Position numbers and translations under genes: made by a program. Under the pieces are notes generated by a model. That model made no database searches. It saw only the letters and a list, made by a program, of their open reading frames with translations, and was not told the DNA's origin. This document shows, piece after piece, positions 1 to 6,169 of a stretch of 6,990 bases of DNA (position 1 is the stretch's first letter; each line of letters begins with the position of its first letter). Origin of the DNA: DASRHD01 sp035499715 (GTDB lineage Bacteria > Verrucomicrobiota > Verrucomicrobiia > Opitutales > Opitutaceae). The stretch spans positions 1 through 6,990 of the forward strand of contig DATJYF010000019.1 in the NCBI GenBank assembly GCA_035499715.1, in the 5' to 3' direction.

Positions 1-379
1 CGACCCCCGCATGAAAGTCAGCCTGGCCGTTTGGCTTGCGCGTGTCGAGCTTGTCCCGGGGTGAAAGGATGGCCTCGAAACCCGGCGCGGGTAATGGCGG
101 GCATTTGTTCGATGCGGCCGTTGGAGTTGCCGCCGGAGCTGCCGGCGTTTCACCAGACTTGGCCGGTTCTGGAGCATCCTCCTTTTTTGTTTCGGGCGGC
201 GCCGGCTGGCGCTGAAGAATTTGTCCACTGACGGACTGCGGATGAACTTGAGCATCGGCCCGGCTATAACCAAAGCGGGGCTCACGCGGGGTGACAGCAC
301 CCTCCTGCCCACGATCACTACTCATTTCCGCCGAAGATGGGCCGTGGGGCAAAGCCGGGTTGTTTTTGCGTTGCAGCAA
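1..379 (-). other. Second, fused leader module inside the last gene (internal duplicate of the N-terminal leader)
   Basis: Within the open frame of 1-1543, residues 389-514 restart the pattern seen at protein N-termini in this cluster: LLQRK (365-379), then PRFGYSRADAQVH (242-280), ILQRQ, a Pro/Ala/Lys-rich linker and CPP near 97-103. The HExxH half of DUF4157 is missing, so it resembles the protein at 4132-4977. No stop separates it from the preceding protease domain. An internal ATG (323-325) with GGCGG very close upstream, or GTG (455-457), could allow separate translation, but neither is a strong site. Confidence 0.75.
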
Positions 380-1543
380 ACTGTTGCTCCCACCGGCGGG
401 CGAAGCAGTCGGTGGCCCCGGGCTGGTCCTCGGGCTCGACTGAGGCGTATTCACAATTGGAGTATTTCCGGCATTCGAATTTGCGTCTTTGCCAAGTTCC
501 AGGGCCAGAGTGGCATAGGAATCGGCATTGATGAGCGGATCGGTTCCCGGGTAATCGCGGGAGGCAAACCTTCGTCGCCGGTGCCCAAAATAGTCGGAAT
601 AAGAGTCCACGGTCATTGCAGCGTCACTGGCATGCATCGCCTCATGCAGCACGGTCGCAGCCCGGCCAATGGCGTCAGGTCTCGTGAACCGATTCGTGCA
701 GATAGTTGAAGCATGACTCCCCGGCCCGACCGTATAGGCACCAGCGCTTTGACAATGAGGATCGTTGGCGGCATTCCGGCAAGCATAGGGATTATTCAGC
801 ATGTCCGCGCGGCCGGCGTTCAACCGGGCGATGATCGTTCCAACATTGGCGGCCGTGCCCGCCGCCCCAAAATTGTGTTGCAGCGCGCTGAGAGTGTCGG
901 ACGAAAGAGGATTGGCCGCGAGCGCGCGTAGCGCTCCCCCCACCCAGCGATTGGCCGTATCGATCGCTTGATGGATCTGGTTTGTCTGCGTCGCAGTGCA
1001 TTCAGGATTGAAGCCGTAACGCTGGAGGCGCCCGTCGGCTTTCGTCGAATTCGAGGCTTGTCCGCCGGACAAAACCTGATCAGCCGCACGATCGGCCGCG
1101 CCTTCGGCGCTATCGTTGGCCGGTGCAACCTGCAGCGAACCTCCGGGCTGCCGGCCGCCTTGCTGGACGACATGCGCCAGTTCGTGGGCAAGGAGGCGCG
1201 GGTGTGACAAATTCCCCGCCCCACCCTGATTTGCACCAAAAATGATGTTCGAGCCAACCGTGTAGGCTTGCGCATTGACCGCCTCGGCGGATTTCGCCGC
1301 CTGCGAATCGGCATGCACCCGCACCCGGCTGAAATCATAACCAAAGCGCGGCTCCATAAACGCGCGCGACTCCGCATCAAGTGGCCGGCCCGGTGAGCGC
1401 AGAACCTCGTGGACAATGGGCGGAGCTTCCACCGAGGTTGGACTGTGGTTTGAAGTCCGGTCACTTTTGCGCTGGAGCAAACCATCGCGCCCGGACGAAA
1501 GTGATTTAGTCGGCCTTTCCGGCATGGCCGCGAGCGTTCTCAT
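1..1543 (-). CDS. DUF4157 plus aspzincin (M35)-like metalloprotease, fused to a second leader module (3' end outside window)
   Basis: The frame is open from ATG 1541-1543 to the left edge (514 residues visible) without a stop. The frame also stays open upstream of the ATG, into the end of the previous gene, so the start is not certain; the gap to that gene is 35 bp. In order: LLQRK (22-26); APPIVHEVL (40-48); PRFGYDFSRVRVH (65-77); complete DUF4157 with HELAH (120-124; DNA 1172-1186) and Glu148 as likely third ligand; RLQRY (172-176) at the junction; then a lysine-specific metalloendopeptidase-like domain with HEAMH (300-304; 632-646) and GT...NADSY (333-343), whose Asp341 would be the third zinc ligand of an aspzincin. 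A Pro/Ser/Thr linker (355-385) leads to a second LLQRK (389-393) and PRFGYSRADAQVH (422-434), a Pro/Ala/Lys linker and CPP (481-483), as in the gene at 4132-4977. The second module's activity lies off the window. Confidence 0.9.
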   Translation of the reverse strand, partial: MRTLAAMPERPTKSLSSGRDGLLQRKSDRTSNHSPTSVEAPPIVHEVLRSPGRPLDAESRAFMEPRFGYDFSRVRVHADSQAAKSAEAVNAQAYTVGSNIIFGANQGGAGNLSHPRLLAHELAHVVQQGGRQPGGSLQVAPANDSAEGAADRAADQVLSGGQASNSTKADGRLQRYGFNPECTATQTNQIHQAIDTANRWVGGALRALAANPLSSDTLSALQHNFGAAGTAANVGTIIARLNAGRADMLNNPYACRNAANDPHCQSAGAYTVGPGSHASTICTNRFTRPDAIGRAATVLHEAMHASDAAMTVDSYSDYFGHRRRRFASRDYPGTDPLINADSYATLALELGKDANSNAGNTPIVNTPQSSPRTSPGPPTASPAGGSNSLLQRKNNPALPHGPSSAEMSSDRGQEGAVTPREPRFGYSRADAQVHPQSVSGQILQRQPAPPETKKEDAPEPAKSGETPAAPAATPTAASNKCPPLPAPGFEAILSPRDKLDTRKPNGQADFHAGV

Positions 1544-1578
1544 GATTTTTTGTCCATCTGCGGCGAGTTCTTCAATTG
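1544..1578 (-). other. Longest intergenic gap in the cluster (35 bp)
   Basis: This is the largest space between any two genes here. It holds no hairpin-plus-T-run terminator and no evident -35/-10 pair. A weak GGA lies upstream of ATG 1543. The other gaps are 6, 13, 5 and 16 bp. The absence of room for promoters supports a single transcript entering from right of 6990. Confidence 0.5.
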
Positions 1579-2694
1579 CTACCAGCTCTGGTCGATCCTT
1601 CTTCCATGGTCGCAGACAAAACGCCGTCCACTGTGATCGATCCGCTCCTCATATATATCGCCGTCAATGGCGGAGGATGATGTCAACACATGGGCCTGTT
1701 TCGCTGGTTCCGAGACCACGATCTGGCGCCCGGTGACTGTCCCCTGGGAGGAACACAGCTCCGGCCGCGTTGACGACGGCGAACGCGGATAAGACGGAGG
1801 CGACTGGCTGGACTCCGGCGGACGGCACGTCACGCCGCCGGGCGGCTCGGGAACCAGCTCGTGGCCGGCGGCCGCAGTGCTAAAGTAACCATAGGAATAT
1901 GCATTGTAAATCATAAGGCTATGACCGACGCCGACGAAATCATTGTAACAGGAATCATGACGGGTGCATGAGAAAGGTCGCGGTAGCAACCTTGCGACCA
2001 ACGCGATGAGCTCACCTGCTCGCACAGACTGTGGGTCGTGGAAAAACCCGGGACACAACAAGCCCGCGCTGAGGTCGGGCCTGTGTGTGAAATGTGAATG
2101 AAGTCGGGGATTGCACTCGCGATCGCTGCCGAGGCAATCGAGGCTCACCGTCGGCAGCCTCGCCCGGATTTCCTGCAGCGTCGTGAGAATGTCTTCCATA
2201 TCCTCCTGCCCTGGGCAATGAAAATGCCGGTCGAGAAGTTCTTGGGCGATCATCCCGTTCCAAGTGGAGGGCGCTTCGTGAATGCCATGCATCACGATCG
2301 GAATCGCCTGGTTGACATATTGAATCGCTGCGGCGCGCGCTTGTTCGATGATTTCCTGTGCGTCGCTATGGCCGGTCGTGGCCTGATCGCAGGCGCTCGG
2401 CGCGTGGGAAACGCCGGCCGGTGGTGCCGATGCTGGCGGGCTGGCTTGCTGGACCTGCCGTTGAACGACGGCGGGCGTCCGCTGCAATTGCACCGGCACC
2501 TGGTTCAGGGTGTAGCCGAAGCGAGGCTCCGCGAAAGTACGAGCGTCCGCACCGGACGGCTGACCGGACGACTCCGAGACCTCGCGGACAATCGGCGGAG
2601 CCTTCATGGCTTGGCCGAAACCGGGTGATGCCCCGGGCGCGGTCAATCGCTGCAGCTGGCTGGCAAACATGATGGAGGGTGAAATGCGTGACAA
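1579..2694 (-). CDS. Half-DUF4157 leader protein with inactivated aspzincin (M35)-like domain
   Basis: The frame opens just after an in-frame TAA (2698-2700). The longest start is TTG 2692-2694 (371 residues); ATG at 2668-2670 (MFASQLQRL) is a plausible alternative, and neither has a clear ribosome site. The N-terminus has QLQRL (13-17), APPIVREV (32-39) and PRFGYTLNQVPVQ (57-69), closely matching the start of DUF4157 in the next gene, then breaks into a Gln/Pro/Ala linker without the HExxH half. Residues about 110-275 follow the layout of the aspzincin-like domain of the next gene (ACDQ.., LLCPGFF at 212-218, NAYSY at 264-268). At the expected HExxH the sequence is ALVAR (231-235), and the Asp of NADSY is Tyr266. 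No other HExxH exists. A Pro/Ser-rich tail (285-312) and an acidic/basic end follow. It is intact as a reading frame, so a pseudoenzyme or an altered cargo is likelier than a pseudogene. Confidence 0.9.
   Translation of the reverse strand: MSRISPSIMFASQLQRLTAPGASPGFGQAMKAPPIVREVSESSGQPSGADARTFAEPRFGYTLNQVPVQLQRTPAVVQRQVQQASPPASAPPAGVSHAPSACDQATTGHSDAQEIIEQARAAAIQYVNQAIPIVMHGIHEAPSTWNGMIAQELLDRHFHCPGQEDMEDILTTLQEIRARLPTVSLDCLGSDRECNPRLHSHFTHRPDLSAGLLCPGFFHDPQSVRAGELIALVARLLPRPFSCTRHDSCYNDFVGVGHSLMIYNAYSYGYFSTAAAGHELVPEPPGGVTCRPPESSQSPPSYPRSPSSTRPELCSSQGTVTGRQIVVSEPAKQAHVLTSSSAIDGDIYEERIDHSGRRFVCDHGRRIDQSW
1890..2004 (-). other. Degenerate zinc site of the aspzincin-like domain
   Basis: On the coding strand, the place of HExxH is ALVAR (1990-2004) and that of NADSY is NAYSY (1891-1905). 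The paralogous NADSY at 515-529 is AAT GCC GAT TCC TAT, against AAT GCA TAT TCC TAT here, so the metal-binding Asp has become Tyr through one base change. All three expected zinc ligands and the catalytic Glu are gone, while the frame and surrounding pattern (LI..VA.LL, CPGFF) are kept. Confidence 0.7.
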
Positions 2695-2710
2695 AAATTA
2701 AAACGGAGCT

Positions 2711-4126
2711 TCATGGCTTCGGCAAAGGTGTGGCCCAGCCTTTCACCAGGCTGTCGAGGATCTTGTCGCGCTGCGGGCACTTCGACTGCAGCGTGCCGCG
2801 TTCGAGGAAATAAAACATGGCGGCGTCGGCCAGATCCTCGGCGGCATTTTTCGTGCCGTAATTTGTGATGGGCTTTTCCGCCGTGGCATTACTGGCGGCG
2901 GTTTTTGCGTCCTGCCAGTAGGCGGGGTTCAAGTCGGTGACGAATTTTGACTCCCCATAACCCAGCAACGCATGCGCCGCCTCATGCACCACGGTGCCCT
3001 CGAATGCCTTGGTTTTGTCGGCGAGCTCGGTCGCGGCACCGGCTGAATCATAGAGCGTGGCGTTGTTGGCCGAGGAAAAATATTCGCCCTGAACGTTGCT
3101 GCTGGTCGCGGTCTTGGCGTCATTCAGTCCGGTGTTCACGCGGCTCAGGCTGGTGAGCTCCTGTGTCGTTCCCGCGCGGGTGGAAAATGACCGGGCCATG
3201 CCCAGCACGGGACGATAAAAAGACAGGCCGGCCTTCACGTCGCGAAGCTGGGGCAGCGTCCACGCCGAAGTTTGCAGCACGTCCTTCACTTTGCGGCGCG
3301 GCTTGTTCTCGTACATGTCGGCGATGGATTGCGGCTGGTCGGGATCACCGACGACCTTGTCTTTGACGGCCTGCAGTCCTTTCGCCGAATCGAAGTCGAT
3401 TCCGTAGATCGATTTGATGTCGGTGATGATTTTGTTGGCCTCGGTTTCCTCCGCCGGCGTGGCTACGGAGACGTCGGAATTGCCGATTTTGACCGTCTTG
3501 GGATAGCCCTTGTCGAACTGCAGCGCGCGAGCGGACGCGCGCTGCGGGCGAAGCATCGTGCCGCCCGCGGTGAATGCGCGCGCCACGCTGTCGGCCTCGG
3601 CCTCATGATCGGCCGAAGGCGCAGCCGCCCCCGGCAGCCCTTGCTGGACAACGTGGGTCAGCTCATGAGCCAGGAGCCGCCGGCCTTCGGGATGATGCGG
3701 TGCGTATCGGCCGGGGGCGAAAAAAATATCGTGATCCAGGGTCGCGGCGCCGGCGTTGGCGTTGCGCACCGCCGGATGATCCGTGGAGCCGGCATGGATG
3801 CGCACGCCGGAAAAATCCTGCTGGAAGCGGGATTCGAACGTGCAGCGAACGTTTCCTTCCAGCGGAATGCCGCCATGCTGCGGTTGCGCACCGGCGTGAA
3901 CACCGGAATGAATCTGGACGTTGCGGAGGCCGTAACCGAAGCGCGGCGGCGGTAGGTCGGGCCGGATCTCCGTGAAAGTCTGATCGCGGCTCGAAGTTCG
4001 GTCATCTTGGCGCTGCCGAAGACCGCTGCGGGCCGGCACGGGCGATGCCGCCGTGGTCGTATGACCGGGTTTCGGACTCGGCTGGCGCCCGCTCCCGGGC
4101 GATGAGTATTGGAAGGCTGGATTCAA
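2711..4126 (-). CDS. DUF4157 protein with second HExxH metalloprotease-like C-terminal domain (putative eCIS cargo)
   Basis: The longest frame begins at TTG 4124-4126 (471 residues), 5 bp after the previous stop, with no clear ribosome site; GTG at 4037-4039 (residue 30) is an alternative start. In order: a low-complexity N-terminus with LRQRQ (36-40); PRFGYGLRNVQIH (61-73); a second related copy SRFQQDFSGVRIH (99-111) that begins a complete DUF4157 with IFFAPGRYAPHHPEGRRLLA (134-153), HELTH (154-158; DNA 3653-3667) and Glu175/Glu177 in HEAEADSVA. Near residue 202 ALQ marks the junction to a C-terminal domain with a separate zinc motif HEAAH (381-385; DNA 2972-2986), with Glu430 in NAAEDLADA as candidate third ligand. 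The domain holds one Cys (450) and ends in PLPKP. The second motif supports a metalloprotease effector; the exact family is not assigned. No signal peptide or membrane helix is seen. Confidence 0.93.
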   Translation of the reverse strand: MNPAFQYSSPGSGRQPSPKPGHTTTAASPVPARSGLRQRQDDRTSSRDQTFTEIRPDLPPPRFGYGLRNVQIHSGVHAGAQPQHGGIPLEGNVRCTFESRFQQDFSGVRIHAGSTDHPAVRNANAGAATLDHDIFFAPGRYAPHHPEGRRLLAHELTHVVQQGLPGAAAPSADHEAEADSVARAFTAGGTMLRPQRASARALQFDKGYPKTVKIGNSDVSVATPAEETEANKIITDIKSIYGIDFDSAKGLQAVKDKVVGDPDQPQSIADMYENKPRRKVKDVLQTSAWTLPQLRDVKAGLSFYRPVLGMARSFSTRAGTTQELTSLSRVNTGLNDAKTATSSNVQGEYFSSANNATLYDSAGAATELADKTKAFEGTVVHEAAHALLGYGESKFVTDLNPAYWQDAKTAASNATAEKPITNYGTKNAAEDLADAAMFYFLERGTLQSKCPQRDKILDSLVKGWATPLPKP

Positions 4127-4131
4127 GGGGA

Positions 4132-4977
4132 TCAGGAAACGGTGAGCGTGATCAGGGAGACGCCTTTTCCTCCGAGGGTTCCTTTTTTGAGCTCGCGCTT
4201 GATCGTGAAGGTCTTGTTGCCGATCCGGCCCACGCCGGGGCAGTCAAAAAACTGCTCACAGGTCTGCACGCAGGATTCCAATTTGTTGTCGTGCAGCACG
4301 CTGTTCTTCGTCATGGTAAGATGAACATCATAGAAGGTGTTTTTCTTGGCCGACAGATTTACCAATCCTGTCGCCGCCTCGCCCACCTTCCAGGTGGAGC
4401 CCTTGCCGCCGCCAACGCCGCCCGTGTTTGTGCAGTTATCCATTCCCGTGCAGGTGTTCGTCTTTGGCGTCAGATTTTCATGGATCACCGTTCCCGCCCA
4501 ATCCTTGCCGGTCGGATCAGACACCCGGATTTCGGCGACGCCGCCGACGCCGGTGAGATAGCCCGCCTTGACGTTGTCCTCGGTCAGTTCGGCATCGATG
4601 ACCTGCGCCACCTCGATCGTGGGCGGACACGCCGCCTTGGCCTTTTCGGGCTTGGAGTCGGGTTTGTTTTCGGGCGGCTTGGCGGGCTGGGACTTGGGCT
4701 TATCCTTGGGTTGATCATCCATGAAGATGCTGCCCTCTTCGGGAGATGGATGGACGGACAACGATCCATCGACAGGCGCGGCCTGGCCGGAAGGATGGAT
4801 CTGAATGTCAGCGAAGGTATGGCCAAAGCGTGGCTGGGAGATTCCGGACGACGCTTCGATGGAAGATCCGCCCCGGCTGGAGGCGGGAGCGCTTTTGCAC
4901 TGCAGCAATGGACCATGACCCGGCGTGGACGACATCGCCGTGATTGCGGGCTTTTTCAGCAGGCTCGACTGATACAT
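4132..4977 (-). CDS. Truncated-DUF4157 leader protein with Cys-containing unknown C-terminal domain (putative eCIS cargo)
   Basis: ATG at 4975-4977 (281 residues) is preferred over an in-frame TTG at 4981-4983, because GGTG lies at a usable distance upstream of the ATG; 13 bp separate it from the previous stop. The N-terminus has LLQCK (24-28) and PRFGHTFADIQIH (49-61; 4795-4833), matching the start of DUF4157, but the HExxH half is absent. Next comes a Lys/Pro linker (about 89-116) ending at CPP (117-119). The remaining 160 residues look beta-rich and hold Cys176, Cys182, Cys236, Cys240 and Cys246, in CTGMDNC and CVQTCEQFFDC patterns, with a basic stretch KRELKKG (260-266). HEN at 166-168 is not a zinc motif. 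I do not recognise this domain. Its position between DUF4157 genes and its leader suggest another cargo protein; disulphides or a metal site are possible. Confidence 0.9.
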   Translation of the reverse strand: MYQSSLLKKPAITAMSSTPGHGPLLQCKSAPASSRGGSSIEASSGISQPRFGHTFADIQIHPSGQAAPVDGSLSVHPSPEEGSIFMDDQPKDKPKSQPAKPPENKPDSKPEKAKAACPPTIEVAQVIDAELTEDNVKAGYLTGVGGVAEIRVSDPTGKDWAGTVIHENLTPKTNTCTGMDNCTNTGGVGGGKGSTWKVGEAATGLVNLSAKKNTFYDVHLTMTKNSVLHDNKLESCVQTCEQFFDCPGVGRIGNKTFTIKRELKKGTLGGKGVSLITLTVS

Positions 4978-4990
4978 GTTCAAACACCGT

Positions 4991-6163
4991 TCATTGGGTG
5001 TGCGGATTGGGCACGGAGATGCGCTGGCCGCGGTACATGTAGTAATAGCCCAGCTGATCGACCCAGAGTTCCACGGTCGTGCTGCCCCGCGGAGTGGGCG
5101 AACTGCCGGTCAGTCTCCAGTAGCGCAATGGCTCATTCTCGATGTCCGGGACGACCACGTAGATGCCCGTTTGTGTGCCGGCACGAAGCTGCTGCACGCC
5201 TCGAGCGGCGCCCGGCGCGACCGTGGCGGTCGGGTCGAGATAGAACCAGTCCCGATCATACGGAGACTGGCCCGTATTCAGCCCCTGCGACAAAAGATTG
5301 CGTTCGTAGGCCGCCTGCAGATCGGCCCAGGCGGCATTGGAGGATTGAAAATTGACTCCGCTCATTTTTCCGCCCGGCGGATACGGCACCGAGGACATGT
5401 AACCACCGGTGGACGGAGTGGGAGTCGGAGGAGTAAAACTGCCGGGGACGGGCGTCGTGCGGTACTGTGTGCCCATGGCTTGGAGGTTGCCAATGATGCG
5501 ACGGATCTGCGCATTGCGGTCCGCATAGCTCGCGAAGGGTGAATTCGCCCCGAGGGGGATGTAAACCACGCCGTCCACGCCGTTGCGCGTCGTGGCCGTT
5601 TCGAAATTCATCAATCCGCTCGTCTGGAGGAGGCGAATGAGCGTATTGGTGGCGTTGCTGATCGACTGGAGTAAAGTCTGGCGGCGGGTCCGTTCGGCGG
5701 GGGTTTCCGAATCGAAGGGCGAACGAAGCGCGGCGCCGGCGGGGGCGGCCAGCGCGTGCGCAGTTTCGCCCCGCGCCAGCGCATCGGCATTTTCCTCGAA
5801 AGCATCGCCGGGCTGGGAAACAAACGGCGCGCGCCCGCTGCCGGAACCGCCCGCCTGGCGGGTCTGCAGCGTATGGGCGAGTTCGTGCGCGATGAGAGCC
5901 TGGCCCTGCGGCGTGCCGGGTTGATATTGGCCGGGATGGAAATAAATATCCTGTCCGCGGGTCACGGCCTTCGCCTGCAGCGGCGCCGTCACCTCCGCGG
6001 CGTCAGGATGCAGCCGGACGTTGAAAAAATCCGACTGGGGGAGCCCCTGCGCGCCAGCGACAGTTTTTACGGCCGAAGCCGCGAGCGACGCGTGGGGCGC
6101 CGCACCGACGTCCTTGGCGGGACGCGCTTGGAGAGGTGGCAAGCAAAGGGGCTTCGCTTTCAT
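4991..6163 (-). CDS. DUF4157 protein with unknown Tyr/Trp-rich C-terminal domain (putative eCIS cargo)
   Basis: A 390-residue protein starting at ATG 6161-6163. No good ribosome site precedes it; the upstream stop is 6 bp away, so translational coupling is plausible. Residues about 40-105 form DUF4157: DFFNVRLH (45-52), the YFHPGQYQPGTPQGQ stretch (74-88), HELAH (93-97; DNA 5873-5887), and the downstream acidic helix with Glu123/Glu124 in EENADALA as likely third zinc ligand. The usual PRFGY before DFxxVRVH is replaced here. Residues 185-390 are not recognised: a Pro/Thr-rich patch (239-252), then an aromatic C-terminus with DRDWFYLD (303-310), LRYWRLTG (346-353) and LWVDQLGYYYMYRGQR (366-381). 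There is no second HExxH, no signal peptide and no membrane helix. DUF4157 is established as an eCIS cargo-associated domain; delivery of this protein is inferred, and the activity of its C-terminus is unknown. Confidence 0.95.
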   Translation of the reverse strand: MKAKPLCLPPLQARPAKDVGAAPHASLAASAVKTVAGAQGLPQSDFFNVRLHPDAAEVTAPLQAKAVTRGQDIYFHPGQYQPGTPQGQALIAHELAHTLQTRQAGGSGSGRAPFVSQPGDAFEENADALARGETAHALAAPAGAALRSPFDSETPAERTRRQTLLQSISNATNTLIRLLQTSGLMNFETATTRNGVDGVVYIPLGANSPFASYADRNAQIRRIIGNLQAMGTQYRTTPVPGSFTPPTPTPSTGGYMSSVPYPPGGKMSGVNFQSSNAAWADLQAAYERNLLSQGLNTGQSPYDRDWFYLDPTATVAPGAARGVQQLRAGTQTGIYVVVPDIENEPLRYWRLTGSSPTPRGSTTVELWVDQLGYYYMYRGQRISVPNPHTQ

Positions 6164-6169
6164 AGGCGG

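Noticed and set aside
221..709. A plus-strand frame of 162 codons
   Set aside because: It is antisense to the second leader and protease end of the minus-strand gene; its translation shows no domain and is Arg/Gly-rich.
660..720. An out-of-frame HExxH look-alike (LHESVHE) on the minus strand
   Set aside because: It lies in a register that stops a few codons later; the in-frame HEAMH at 632-646 has the proper context and a matching NADSY.
820..1485. A minus-strand frame of 221 codons in another register
   Set aside because: It is Arg/Ser-rich and overlaps the correct frame, which holds HELAH, HEAMH and NADSY without any stop from 1543 to the left edge.
1890..2010. A local frameshift as the cause of the missing HExxH
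   Set aside because: The other two registers over 1990-2004 read AHRVG and SSRWS types without HExxH, and the flanking in-frame residues still match the paralogue, so substitution explains it better.
2640..2715. An ATGA overlap at the stop of the gene ending at 2711, opening a 23-codon frame
   Set aside because: The frame ends quickly, differs from that of the next gene and shows no motif; a leader peptide cannot be excluded but nothing supports it.
4045..5355. A long plus-strand open frame (436 codons)
   Set aside because: It runs antisense across three well-supported minus-strand genes and has Arg/Gly-rich composition with no motif. This is a typical shadow in G+C-rich DNA.
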